Positions 28,794 through 38,069 of a stretch of 50,538 nucleotides of DNA are shown here, one piece after another. The DNA is from Verrucomicrobiota bacterium (GTDB lineage Bacteria > Verrucomicrobiota > Verrucomicrobiia > Opitutales > Opitutaceae), in contig JAGVUB010000100.1 in assembly GCA_019136515.1 (NCBI GenBank), forward strand, positions 1-50,538, given 5' to 3'. Both the position numbers and the translations under genes were made by a program. The first letter of the stretch is position 1. The number at the start of each line of letters is the position of its first letter. Below the pieces are notes generated by a model that was given only the letters and a program-made list of their open reading frames with translations, searched no databases and had not been told where the DNA came from.

Positions 28794-30566
28794 ATGGACA
28801 AGACCGCCCCCACCGAAACCGTCGTCAAGGGTATCGCTGCGTCCCAAGGGATCGCATACGGACAGATCTTCCTCTACGTGCAGAAGGACCTGGACCTGCC
28901 GCAGTTCCAGATCGATCCGGCGCGGCGGGTGGAGGAGATCGCGCGCTTCGACCGGGCGCTGCTGGAGACGCGCAAGGAGATCACGCGGGTGCGGGCCGAG
29001 GTGGCCCGGAATCTGGGCGAGGACGAAGCCCGGATTTTCGACGCGCACCTGATGGTGCTCGAGGATCAGGCGCTGATCGGCGAGACGATCCGGGAGATGG
29101 AGAACACGGGCCTGAACATCGAGGCCTGTTTCCACCGGGTGTCGCAGCGCTACGTGAAGGCTTTCGAGGAGATCCCGGACGAGTACCTGCGCGAGCGGGT
29201 GGCCGACATCCGCGATGTCTCCAAGCGGGTGTTGCACGCGTTGCTCGGGCAGGCGGCGGCGAGCCTGGGCTCGATGCTGCAGAACCGCATCGTGGCCGCC
29301 AACGACATCAGCCCCTCGGACGCCGCCAGCATCGACCGCAGCAACGTGCTCGGCATCGTGACCGAGGGCGGCAGCCGCACGAGCCACGCGGTGATCGTGG
29401 CGCGCTCCCTGAAGGTCCCGGCGATCGTCGGCGCGGCGGGCATCGCGGCCCAGGCGCGCGACGGCGCGTGGGCGATCCTCGACGGGTACGACGGACTGGT
29501 GATACTCAACCCGACCGAGCAGACGCTCTTCCGCTACGGCAAGCTCCAGGAGAAACGCCGTTCGGTCGAGTCGCGCATCATGTCGGTCAGTCGCCTGCCG
29601 GCGGAGACGCAGGACGGGGTGCGGGTGACGCTGCTGGCCAACATCGAGAAGGCCGACGAGGTGGAGCTGGTGCGCAACTACCAGGCCGACGGCGTGGGGC
29701 TGTACCGCACGGAGTATCTTTTTCTCAACGCCGAGCATCTGCCCGACGAGGAGCAGCAGTTCACCGCCTACGCGGCGGTGGCGCAGGGGTTGGCGCCGTT
29801 GCCGGTGGTGCTGCGCACGCTCGACCTTGGCGGCGACAAGGCCGACCTGGGGGGCGTGGCCCGGATCGAGAGCGAGGCGAATCCGTTCCTCGGATTCCGC
29901 GCGATCCGCATCTGCCTCGAGAGCCCCGAGTTCTTCAAGAAGCAGCTGCGGGCGGCGCTGCGCGCCAGCGCGTGCGGCAACGTGCAGATCATGTATCCGA
30001 TGATCAGCGGAGCCGACGAGGTCGCCCAGGCGAACCGGCTGCTGGAGGAGGCGAAGCGGGAGCTGGCGGCGCGCGGACAGGCCTTCGACCCGAAGGTGAA
30101 GGTCGGCAGCATGATCGAGATCCCGAGTGCGGCCGCCACGATGGATCTGCTCTGCGCGGAGTGTGATTTCTTTTCGGTCGGGACCAACGACCTGATCCAG
30201 TACACGCTGGCGATCGACCGGCTCAACGTGCGCATCGCGCACCTCTACCAACCCACGCACCCGGCGATGCTGCGCACGCTACGCACGATCTTCGGCGAGG
30301 CCGCGCGCCACAAGCTGCCCGCCGGCGTGTGCGGCGAGATGGCCGGCGATCCGATCTACACCGGGCTGCTGCTCGGCCTCGGGGCGACGAGCCTGAGCAT
30401 GGCCCCTCCGCTTATCCCGACCGTGAAGTACCTCGTGCGAAACCTGAAGATGGCCGACGCGCGCAAGTTCGCAAAGGAGATGCTCGAGCTGCGCGACGCG
30501 CGGGAGATCCAGGCGCGGTGCGAGGAGTTCTACCGCGAACGCACGAAGGAGCTTTCGCTCGGTTGA
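28794..30566 (+). CDS. ptsI: Phosphoenolpyruvate-protein phosphotransferase (enzyme I)
   Basis: 590 residues. Cytoplasmic enzyme I transfers phosphate from PEP to HPr. The N-terminal HPr-binding region (about 1-150) is followed by the swivel domain with phospho-histidine His198 in TEGGSRTSHAVIVARSL. The C-terminal PEP-binding barrel shows GVGLYRTEYLFL, LRTLDLGGDKA, GFRAIRICLE, MYPMIS, GSMIEIPSA, FFSVGTNDLIQY and Cys513 in AGVCGEMAGDP. No GAF domain is present, so it is the PtsI rather than PtsP form. No HPr or permease genes are in the window; a regulatory PTS cannot be excluded. lnt follows closely. Confidence 0.95.
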   Translation: MDKTAPTETVVKGIAASQGIAYGQIFLYVQKDLDLPQFQIDPARRVEEIARFDRALLETRKEITRVRAEVARNLGEDEARIFDAHLMVLEDQALIGETIREMENTGLNIEACFHRVSQRYVKAFEEIPDEYLRERVADIRDVSKRVLHALLGQAAASLGSMLQNRIVAANDISPSDAASIDRSNVLGIVTEGGSRTSHAVIVARSLKVPAIVGAAGIAAQARDGAWAILDGYDGLVILNPTEQTLFRYGKLQEKRRSVESRIMSVSRLPAETQDGVRVTLLANIEKADEVELVRNYQADGVGLYRTEYLFLNAEHLPDEEQQFTAYAAVAQGLAPLPVVLRTLDLGGDKADLGGVARIESEANPFLGFRAIRICLESPEFFKKQLRAALRASACGNVQIMYPMISGADEVAQANRLLEEAKRELAARGQAFDPKVKVGSMIEIPSAAATMDLLCAECDFFSVGTNDLIQYTLAIDRLNVRIAHLYQPTHPAMLRTLRTIFGEAARHKLPAGVCGEMAGDPIYTGLLLGLGATSLSMAPPLIPTVKYLVRNLKMADARKFAKEMLELRDAREIQARCEEFYRERTKELSLG

Positions 30567-30672
30567 GCGGGCGAGTGGGGTGCGGTGCCGCCCCGCGTGG
30601 CCGATGGCGGGCGGGCGGCGAGGAAAAGCAGTGGTCATCCGCGGGGGCGACGGCTTTCCTGACGGCACAACG

Positions 30673-32295
30673 GTGTTGTTCTCTCCCGACAAACGTTTCG
30701 CGCTTCTCGTCCTCGTGCTCACGCCGCTCCTGGCGTGGCTGAGCTTCCCGGCTTCGAACACGCCGGAGTGCGCGCTGGTGTTCGCGGTGCCGGCGCTGCT
30801 GTGGGCGGCACGGGCGCCGGCGTGGCGGCTATACGGGTGGACGATCGCGGCGGCGTGGTCGATCGCGTGGTTCGTGCTGCTGTTCTGGCTGCACCATGTG
30901 ACGGTGGTCGGACTGGTGCTGCTGGCGTTGTTCCTCGGGGGGGGCACGACGTTGTGGTTCCTGGCGGCGCGCTGGGCGTTGCCGCGGGTGGCGGCGACTC
31001 CGGCGTGGACGCGAATCGTCGCGGTGCTCGGGCTGGCGGGGTTATGGGTGATGGGCGAATGGATGCGCGGGTGGCTGTTCACCGGTTTTCCTTGGCTGCC
31101 GCTGGCGGCGTCGCAATGGCAGCGGCCGCTGCTGCTCGCGCTCTGCCCGTACACGGGGGCGCACGGCGTGTCGTTTCTGCTGATCCTGATGAACCTCGGG
31201 GCGGCGGCCTGGGTTGCGCGGCTGGTCACGGCGCCCTACACGGAGCGGCGGCGGTGGTTCACGCCGGAGTTCACGGTGGCGCTGGTGGCGCTGCTGGCGG
31301 GTACGCTCGGCCTGGCGGGCGAGCTGCTGCACCAACGCCGCCATCCGTGGGTGAGCGTGGGGCTGGTGCAGCCGTACATCCCGCAGACGCTGAAGTGGGA
31401 CCCGGCGGCGGCGCGGGAGAACCTGCGCATCCTGGAGGCGGAGACGGCGAAGGTCGCCACGGAGCGGCCGGACCTGCTGCTGTGGCCGGAGGCGGCGGTG
31501 CCGTACATCCTGAAGGTGCAGCCGCAGCTGGCGGGGTGGTTCGAGGCGCAGGCGAAGGTCGCCGGCGCGCCGCTGCTGAGCGGCGTGGTGGTGATGGAGG
31601 ACGCGAACCTGCCGACGGAGCGTTGGTTCAACGCAGCGGCGGCGATCGACCCCGAGCGGGGGGTGCAGCCGGAGTACTACGCGAAGCGGCACCTCGTTCC
31701 GTTTGGCGAGTACGTGCCGTTGCACGCGGTGTTCGGCTGGCTGAAAAAGGTCGTGCCGATCGGCGACGACTTCCGGGCCGGGACCAACGCGCGACCGCTG
31801 GTGCTCTCCACGCAGGGCGGCCCGGTCGCCACCGGCGTGCTGATCTGCTACGAGGACGTTTTCCCGGGCCTCTCGCGCGCGAGCGTGGCGGCGGGGGCGG
31901 AGGTGCTGGTGAACCTGACCAACAACGCCTGGTACGGCGAGGGGGCGGCCGCCTACCAGCATGCGGCGCATTCGGCGTTGCGGGCGGCGGAGACGCGCCG
32001 GCCGGTGGTGCGCGTGGGCAACGGCGGCTGGAGCGGCTGGTTCGACGAGCACGGCGGGATGCGCGCGGAACTCACGGATGCGCGCGGTTCGGTGTATTTC
32101 CGCGGCGGTGATACGGTGCGGCTCACGCGCGACGAACGCTGGATCGGCCGGCTGACGCCCTACGTGGTGCACGGCGACTGGTTCGTGGCCGTGTGTGCGG
32201 CACTGGCGGCGTTGGCGGCGCTACGCGTGGGGCGGTTGCAACCCGGGGGGACCGCGAAGGTTGAGCCCGGGGATGCGGTGGGCGAGCGTGCGTAG
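30673..32295 (+). CDS. lnt: Apolipoprotein N-acyltransferase
   Basis: 540 residues from the chosen GTG at 30673. Inner-membrane enzyme that adds the third acyl chain to lipoproteins. About six helices occupy the N-terminal 200 residues, then a nitrilase-like periplasmic domain with the catalytic triad: Glu in LLLWPEAAVPY, Lys in YAKRHLVPFGEYVP and Cys in VLICYEDVFPG. Further family segments are GFPWLPLAASQW, LVNLTNNAWYG and RRPVVRVGNGGWSGW. A last hydrophobic helix lies near the C-terminus, with a short Pro/Gly-rich end. Starts at 30580 (GTG) and 30604 (ATG) are in frame, but the extra residues are not membrane-like. Gap to ptsI is 13-106 bp depending on start. Confidence 0.9.
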   Translation: MLFSPDKRFALLVLVLTPLLAWLSFPASNTPECALVFAVPALLWAARAPAWRLYGWTIAAAWSIAWFVLLFWLHHVTVVGLVLLALFLGGGTTLWFLAARWALPRVAATPAWTRIVAVLGLAGLWVMGEWMRGWLFTGFPWLPLAASQWQRPLLLALCPYTGAHGVSFLLILMNLGAAAWVARLVTAPYTERRRWFTPEFTVALVALLAGTLGLAGELLHQRRHPWVSVGLVQPYIPQTLKWDPAAARENLRILEAETAKVATERPDLLLWPEAAVPYILKVQPQLAGWFEAQAKVAGAPLLSGVVVMEDANLPTERWFNAAAAIDPERGVQPEYYAKRHLVPFGEYVPLHAVFGWLKKVVPIGDDFRAGTNARPLVLSTQGGPVATGVLICYEDVFPGLSRASVAAGAEVLVNLTNNAWYGEGAAAYQHAAHSALRAAETRRPVVRVGNGGWSGWFDEHGGMRAELTDARGSVYFRGGDTVRLTRDERWIGRLTPYVVHGDWFVAVCAALAALAALRVGRLQPGGTAKVEPGDAVGERA

Positions 32296-32379
32296 GGCGT
32301 GCGAGCCGGCCGCGAACGCTCCGTCTTCTGCGGCAGCGCACACCGATTCGTGCGTCGCGTGGGTGCGCGGGCGGGTGAA

Positions 32380-32418
32380 GACGCAAAACCGTGTCCGACC
32401 GCGACAGGGTTTTGCGTC
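32380..32418. terminator. Hairpin between convergent lnt and response regulator genes
   Basis: GACGCAAAACC (32380-32390) and its exact complement (32408-32418) flank 17 bases that contain a further TGTC/GACA pair. The 11-bp stem carries its own A/T block. It sits in the 215-bp gap between convergent ends and could terminate transcripts from either side, although no classical T-run follows. The rest of the gap shows no gene. Confidence 0.5.
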
Positions 32419-32510
32419 GTGTGCAAGAGAACTCACCCGGGCGGGAAGGGCTGGGCGACTTTGCGGGAAGGCGGCTATCGGACCCGCACCGGCGGGGCTC
32501 AGGCGGCGGC

Positions 32511-33776
32511 TCAGGTGTACACCAGCAGCTGCTGGTTGATCTGGTGCATCTGCGAGTAGTTGCGGATCTTGGCGATCGTCGCGGGGGTGAGTTCCTGGCC
32601 TTCGCCGATGAGCAGCAGGCCGTGGGGGTTGTAGATGCCGTTGGCGAGCATCATGCCGGGCTTGAGGTCCTCGAGCATGATCTCCTTCACCTGGCGGGGG
32701 AGCTGGATGAGGTGGGTGACCTTGAGGAAGAGCCGGACTGCCTCGGGATCGAAGCCGCTGCCGGACTGGGCGAGGATCTGCTCGATCGCCTGCTCCTTGG
32801 GCAGACCGCTCTCGGCATAGGCGACGGCGACCGCGAGGCAGCGGGCGGTCCACGGGATGGATTCGCCTTTCTGGCCGTCGGGATAGCCGGTGCCGTCCCA
32901 GCGCTCGTGGTGGGCGCGGATGGTGTCGCCGACGGTGGTGAGGTCGTCGACGAAGGAGGCGAGGGCCTGGCCGTAGATGGTGTGGTTGCGGATGAGCGCC
33001 TGCTCGTTGTCGCCGAGAGGCTGGCCGGTGCGGTAGGCGCGGAGGAACTCGCGGGAGACGCCGATCAGGCCGATGTCGCAGAGGGCGGCGCTGGTGCGCA
33101 GGACGTGCTTCTCGTCCTCGGTGAAGTGGGTCGTATCGGCCATCTTCTTGCAGATGTCGGTGACGACCTTGATCTGGTTGCCGAGGAGCGGGTCGTAGGT
33201 GTTGAGGATGCGGTAGACCAGGTCGAGGGACTTGCCGAAGTTGGTCTCGAGGGAGTGGTTGGCGTGGTCGAGGGCGACCTTCTGCTGCTCAAGGGTGCGG
33301 ACCTGGGCCTCGAGGGCGCGGTTGGCGTCGGCCAGGCGGGTGTTGAGCTGGGCGGTCTCGGACTGGAGCTGGGTGTTCTGGGTGACCAGCTCGTAGCGCT
33401 GGACGGCGTTGCGGACGGTGGCGGTGAGTTCCTCGCGCAGCCACGGTTTGGCGAGGAAGCGGAAGATTTCGCCCTTGTTGATCGAGTCGATGATCGTGGG
33501 GAGCGAGAGGACGGCGGTGATGAGGATGCGCGAGGTGTCGGGCTGGATCTTCTTGGCTTCGACGAGGAACTCGAGGCCGGTCATCTCGGGCATGCGGTGG
33601 TCGGAGATGATGACGGCGAACTGCCGCTGGTGGAGGATGTCGAGCGCCTGGGCGGGACTGTTGGTGGCGACGACGTCGTAGCTCTCGCGCAACAGCGTCT
33701 CCTTGAGGGCGGCGAGGACGATGGGCTCGTCATCGACGATGAGGATGGGGGGCTTGGTATAGGCGGGGCTGCTCAT
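32511..33776 (-). CDS. Response regulator with receiver and degenerate HD-GYP domain
   Basis: 421 residues. The receiver domain (about 10-130) is complete: acidic pair in LIVDDE, phospho-acceptor Asp59 in VIISDHRMPEMTGLEF, Thr/Ser switch in ILITAV and Lys in FLAKPW. A coiled coil (about 132-180) links it to an HD-GYP-like domain from about 200. The HD motif is altered: ALCDIGLIG (Cys233, Asp234) replaces HDIGKIG, while HHERWDGTGYPDG is intact and the later VADAYDAM motif reads VAVAYAES. Phosphodiesterase activity on c-di-GMP is therefore doubtful; it may act as a binding or effector domain. The ATG at 33776 overlaps the expected kinase stop (ATGA). Confidence 0.85.
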   Translation of the reverse strand: MSSPAYTKPPILIVDDEPIVLAALKETLLRESYDVVATNSPAQALDILHQRQFAVIISDHRMPEMTGLEFLVEAKKIQPDTSRILITAVLSLPTIIDSINKGEIFRFLAKPWLREELTATVRNAVQRYELVTQNTQLQSETAQLNTRLADANRALEAQVRTLEQQKVALDHANHSLETNFGKSLDLVYRILNTYDPLLGNQIKVVTDICKKMADTTHFTEDEKHVLRTSAALCDIGLIGVSREFLRAYRTGQPLGDNEQALIRNHTIYGQALASFVDDLTTVGDTIRAHHERWDGTGYPDGQKGESIPWTARCLAVAVAYAESGLPKEQAIEQILAQSGSGFDPEAVRLFLKVTHLIQLPRQVKEIMLEDLKPGMMLANGIYNPHGLLLIGEGQELTPATIAKIRNYSQMHQINQQLLVYT

Positions 33777-35651
33777 CGGGGCGGGAGAAGGCGGGCAAGT
33801 TCGTTGACGAGTTCGCGTTCGGGGCGGTTGGGGCGGAGGAGGACGTCGACGCGGTGGCGGATCGCGGAGGGGACTTCGTCGGGGTTTTGCCCGGTGATTA
33901 CCGGCGCCCTTCTCGGCGAGGAAGACACGGATCTCCTCGGGGGCGATGGTGTTGCGGACCTCCCAGTCGTGGGCGCGCAGGCTCTCCTCAAGGCGGGCGG
34001 AAGGCATCTGGCCGGGGGTGTGGAGCAACACGCAGGGCCGGCGGGTGGGGACTTCGTCCGGGGCGGCGGTGGTCTCCTCGTCCGTGGGGGCGGGGGAGCC
34101 GTCGTCGGTGAGTGCGGCGATGGGGAGCAGCAGCACCATGTCGGTGCCGGTACCGGGGCGGCTGCGAGCGCCAATGTGGCCGCCTTCGTTTTCGGCGAAG
34201 AGTTGGGCGGTGTAGAGGCCGAGCCCCGTGCCGCGGTCGCTTTGTTTGGTGGTGAAAAAGGGGTCGAAGACCTTGGAGAGCTTGTCGGGGGGAATGCCGC
34301 AGCCGGTGTCGCCGAAGACGAGCGCGGCGTAGTGGCGGTGCCAGTTGGGGGTGCTGCGGAAGACGACGTCGGCGAAGGCTTCGGGGCGGGCCGGGGCGGC
34401 GAGCCGGATCACGATGGAGCCGCGGGCGCCCATGGCGTCGCGGGCATTGATGGCGAAGTTGACGAGCGCTTGGCGGAAGGCGACCTCGTCGAGGTAGACT
34501 GGGATTTCCTCGGGGGGAAAATCGGTGTTGAGCTGGATGCCCTTCGGGAGGATGGGGCCGATGAGCTCGAGTTGCTCGCGGGTGAGGCGGTTGAGGGAAT
34601 AGTAATTGCGGCGGCCGACGGTGTCGCGGTTGAGCGAGCTGATCTTTTTGACGAGGAGCTGGGCCTGGCGGGCGTGCTCTTTGATCATGCCCAGCCCCTC
34701 GGCCATGGAGGGATCGGCGGCGAGTTGGGCGTGGTAGAGTTCGCTCAGGGAGTAGATGCCGGAGAGGAGGTTGCCGAAGTCGTGGAGCAGGCCGCTGGTG
34801 AGGACGGCGAGGGTCTCCTTCCAGCCGTTTTCGTTGAGGCGCAGCTCGGCGACCTTCTCCCGGGTGATGTCGAGCCACATGCCGTCGCAGCCGAGGGGCA
34901 GCCCGCTGGCGGAGCGGGCGGGGTTGCGTACATCCATGATGTGGCGGACCTGACCGGTGCGTGCATGCTGGATGCGATAGGTGAGCGAGAAGGGCCGGCC
35001 GGCCGCATGGGCGGCGGATTCCTTGGCGTAGGCTTCGCGGTCCGCCTCGTGGATGAGCTCCTCGTAGGCGTGCCCGTCCTTGGTGAGCAGGGCGGGGGAG
35101 AGTCCGGTGAGCGTCTCGAAACGTGGTCCGAGGTAGCTGAACGACAGGTCGCTGCGGCGGCTGAAGGCGACGCCCGGGAAGCTCGCGAGGTAGTTCTGCA
35201 TGCGCGACTCGAGCAGGCAGTGGCGCAGGAAGAGCTGGGCGAGCGCCTCGGGGCGTTGGCCCAGACCGGCGAAACCTTCCTGGCCGAGGGCGGACGCGGG
35301 CGCGAGTTCAGGGGTGATGGTGACGACGTACCCGGGCTCCAGCTCGAGGCGATGCAGGCGGAAACCGAAACTGGGGAGCGGATCGTGCGGGGACGGCAGG
35401 AAGATGCTGTCGGGGCCTTCGCCGAGGGTGGCGGGCAGGAGGGGGCGCCAGCGAGGTTGGGTGTCGCGGAGCAGATCGAGCAGATCGCGACCGATGATCC
35501 GGCATGATTCGCCCCAGATCGACTCGGTGCCGAGGATGCGGCAGCGTTCGACCGCGCCCTCGGCGTCGGTGACGAATTGCGCAAACTCGCAGGTGGTTTT
35601 CTGGGGGGTGCCGGGCGGCTCCGGGGAGACCGGCAAAGGGGAAGAACTCAT
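33773..35651 (-). CDS. PAS-domain histidine kinase with frameshifted C-terminal receiver-like domain
   Basis: Starts at ATG 35651. About residues 1-155 are an uncharacterised input region; about 155-270 is a PAS domain; the HisKA-like helix carries His290 in LLHDFGNLLSGIY; the HATPase domain has ALVNFAINARDAM, GDTGCGIPPDKLSKVFDPFFTTK and GTGLGLYTAQLF. From about 535 a receiver-like fold begins (RRPCVLLHTPGQ). Near residue 581 (positions 33905-33911) the frame breaks: good protein sequence (PVITGQNPDEVP to ELARLLPPR) continues in the +1 frame and stops at 33773, overlapping the regulator start by ATGA. In the original frame the kinase reads through Arg/Pro-rich residues into the regulator. The segment that should hold the receiver Asp also appears missing. 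Confidence 0.78.
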
Positions 35652-35773
35652 CCGCGCAAAATGTTGTGTGCTTTCCGGGAAAAGGGAAGAGCGCGGTTGG
35701 GTTTTGCACGGCTCTCCGGCGAGGCGCGCGGGTCGCTCGTCGCCCTCGGGGAAGTGGGTACGCGCGCGGCTGT

Positions 35774-36982
35774 TCAGTCGGCGAGCTGGCTGATCGCGCC
35801 AAGGATCGCCTCGTGCATGCGGTCCAGCGGAATCATCCGTTCAGCGGCGCCGAGTTCGTTGGCCGCCCGTGGCATCCCATAGACGACACAGCTCTCCTCG
35901 TTCTGCGCGAACGTGCGCGCTCCGCGTTGGCGAAGCTGGAGCAGCCCTTCGGCGCCGTCCTTGCCCATGCCGGTGAGCAGGGTGGCGACAGTGTGTGGCG
36001 CGGCGCATTCGACCGCCGACTTGAAGAGCAGGTCGACGGCCGGGCGCTGGTGCCAGACCATTGGTCCGGTGGTGACGCGGGCGACGTAGCGGGCGCCCAC
36101 GCGCTGGACGAGCAGGTGGAAGTTGCCCGGGGCGACGAGGGCGAGGCCGGGGCGGAACTCATCGCCGTCCCTGGCTTCGCGCACCTCCATCTGGCAGAGG
36201 GTGTTGAGGCGATCGGCGAAGGCGCGGGAGAACGTGGCCGGGATGTGCTGGACGATCGCGATGGGGGGAAGGTTGCCGGGCAGGCGTTGGAGCACTTCGC
36301 GGATCGCCTCGGTGCCGCCGGTGGAGGCGCCGATCAGGATCAGCTTACGGGAGCCGGGGGGCGGGCCGCCGACGAGCGGTGGGCGGATCGGCGGCACTCC
36401 CACGAGCAGATGGCGCGCGAGCATGGGCGCAGGCGCGGCCGGTGCGGTGGCCGGGGGCGTTGCGGGGAACGGCCTGGCTTCGCCCGGGGAGGGCGCGGCC
36501 GGGGCGGGGGGCGGCGCGACCGGAACCGGCGGGGGAGCGGCCACCGGGGAGAACGCCGTAGGGCGGCGGAGGCGCGCCTGCGCGGCGGCCTTGATCTTGA
36601 GGATGAGCTGGGGACCGAGATCGCCGATCGAATACGAAGTGCCCGGTTTGCCCAACACCTCCACGGCGCCCTGCTGCATGGCCTCGATCGCCTTCAGGGA
36701 CCCGGGTTGGGTGAGCGAACTCATGATCACGACGGGGATCGGATGCCGCTCCATGAGGATGCGCAGGAACGTGAGGCCATCCATGCGCGGCATCTCGAGG
36801 TCGAGGGTGATCACGTCCGGCTTGAGGGCGAGGATTTTGTCCTTGGCGATGTAGGGGTCCATCGCCGTGCCCACGACCTCGATATCGGGATCGACGCTGA
36901 GCGCATCGGTCACCATGCGGCGCACGGTCGCGGAGTCGTCGACGACGAGCACGCGGATCTTGGCGCTGGGGTCGGTGGGCAT
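35774..36982 (-). CDS. cheB: Chemotaxis response regulator protein-glutamate methylesterase
   Basis: 402 residues. N-terminal receiver (about 8-130) with VLVVDDSATVRRMV, phospho-acceptor Asp61 in ITLDLEMPRMDG and Lys in VLGKPG. A Pro/Ala-rich linker (about 143-205) is longer than usual. The C-terminal methylesterase domain has the catalytic triad Ser220 in IGASTGGTEA, His246 in QHIPATFSRAF and Asp342 in TGMGKDGAEG. CheB removes methyl groups from chemoreceptor glutamates and can deamidate glutamines. It follows cheR by 16 bp and precedes the PAS kinase. CheA, CheW and receptors are not in the window, so it works with components encoded elsewhere. Confidence 0.95.
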   Translation of the reverse strand: MPTDPSAKIRVLVVDDSATVRRMVTDALSVDPDIEVVGTAMDPYIAKDKILALKPDVITLDLEMPRMDGLTFLRILMERHPIPVVIMSSLTQPGSLKAIEAMQQGAVEVLGKPGTSYSIGDLGPQLILKIKAAAQARLRRPTAFSPVAAPPPVPVAPPPAPAAPSPGEARPFPATPPATAPAAPAPMLARHLLVGVPPIRPPLVGGPPPGSRKLILIGASTGGTEAIREVLQRLPGNLPPIAIVQHIPATFSRAFADRLNTLCQMEVREARDGDEFRPGLALVAPGNFHLLVQRVGARYVARVTTGPMVWHQRPAVDLLFKSAVECAAPHTVATLLTGMGKDGAEGLLQLRQRGARTFAQNEESCVVYGMPRAANELGAAERMIPLDRMHEAILGAISQLAD

Positions 36983-36998
36983 GGCGGGGCGGGCCGGC

Positions 36999-37892
36999 TC
37001 AGGCCGGCAGCTGGTAGATGGCGGGTTTCACCATCTTGAGGCGATGATGGATACCGGTGAGGCTCTCGGAGTGGCCGACCATGAGGTAGCCGCCCGGGAC
37101 GAGGCGTTCGGAGAGCCGCCGCACGAGTTCCTCCTGGGTGGGGCGATCGAAATAGATCATGACGTTGCGGCAGAAGATCACCTGGAACGGTTCGGTGAAC
37201 GGATACGCTGGGCCGAGCAGGTTGAGATGTCGGAACGTCACGCGGCCGGCCAGGTCGGGTTTGACCCGGAAGTTGCCCTCCTGCGGCCCCACACCTTTCT
37301 GAAAGTACTTCTTGATCAGTTCGGGGCGGACCTTGGCGACTGTCTCCTCGGGATAGATGGCTTCGCGGGCGCGTTTGAGGATGCGGGTGGAGATGTCGGT
37401 GGCCTCGAGTTGCCATTGCCAGCCCGGCTTGGTCGCACCGACTTCGGCGAGCAGGATGGCGATCGAGTAAACCTCCTCGCCCGAGCTGCTGGCGGCGCTC
37501 CAGACCCGGAATGGGCTGCGGCGATGGGGCGACTTCTCGTTGGTGAACTCGGGGACGACGTGTTTCTCGAGGTAGTCGAAGTGCGCCGGTTCGCGGAAGA
37601 AGAAGGTGTGGTTGGTGGAGATGACGTCGATGAGGTTGCTCAGTTCGTCGTCCCCCTCCGGTCGGCGCATCAACTCACAGTAGGCCGTGATGTTGGGCAG
37701 GCTGAGCGCACGCAGGCGTTTGCCGATGCGCGCGGAGACCAGCTCCTGCTTATCGGGGCCGAGGTTGATGCGGCTGTAGTCGTAGACCAGCGTGCGGATG
37801 AACTCGTAGTCCTCCCGTCGTATCATGGTGAATGTGGGGTTCATCGGCGCGTGCGGGGCGGAATGAAGCCCGAGGCGACTGGTGGAGCTCAT
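36999..37892 (-). CDS. cheR: Chemotaxis protein-glutamate O-methyltransferase
   Basis: 297 residues. N-terminal CheR helical domain (about 22-95, EDYEFIRTLVYDYSRINL and STNHTFFFREPAHFDYL) and C-terminal SAM-dependent methyltransferase with VWSAASSSGEEVYSIAILL as motif I, ATDISTRILKRAREAIYP, YFQKG and FCRNVMIYFDRPTQEELV, ending GHSESLTG. The usual SAGCSTGEE loop reads SAASSSGEE, a mild variation. CheR methylates chemoreceptors for adaptation. An internal ATG at 37844 (MNPTFTMIRREDYEF) is a credible alternative start nearer the domain. First gene of the cheR-cheB-kinase-regulator unit, divergent from flgB across 177 bp. Confidence 0.94.
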   Translation of the reverse strand: MSSTSRLGLHSAPHAPMNPTFTMIRREDYEFIRTLVYDYSRINLGPDKQELVSARIGKRLRALSLPNITAYCELMRRPEGDDELSNLIDVISTNHTFFFREPAHFDYLEKHVVPEFTNEKSPHRRSPFRVWSAASSSGEEVYSIAILLAEVGATKPGWQWQLEATDISTRILKRAREAIYPEETVAKVRPELIKKYFQKGVGPQEGNFRVKPDLAGRVTFRHLNLLGPAYPFTEPFQVIFCRNVMIYFDRPTQEELVRRLSERLVPGGYLMVGHSESLTGIHHRLKMVKPAIYQLPA

Positions 37893-38039
37893 TTTTCCCG
37901 AGCCGCGCAGTTAACGCTTCCGTTGTTGGCGGAAAAAAATGCCGACATGGGCCGCCGTCGGTTCGCCACGGGCAATCGAAGGGGTGGTGAGCTGCGGCAA
38001 TTATCTGATGATCAGCGATCTGTGTCGGCGTTTGCAGGC

Positions 38040-38056
38040 TTGGCACCTGCATTGCT
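38040..38056 (+). promoter_or_regulatory. Candidate sigma-54 promoter of the flagellar operon
   Basis: TTGGCACCTGCATTGCT: GG at 38042-38043 and GC at 38054-38055 with exactly 10 bases between, matching the -24/-12 consensus TGGCAC-N5-TTGCW. The predicted transcription start is near 38067, only about 3 bases before the flgB ATG, so the transcript would be nearly leaderless. No activator site was identified. Position directly before the first flagellar gene supports function; not tested. Confidence 0.7.
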
Positions 38057-38069
38057 ATCGGGCCTGCGC

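Noticed and set aside
27747-30260. An 837-codon minus-strand frame opposite ispE and ptsI
   Set aside because: Composition-driven shadow; ispE and ptsI carry intact catalytic motifs on the plus strand.
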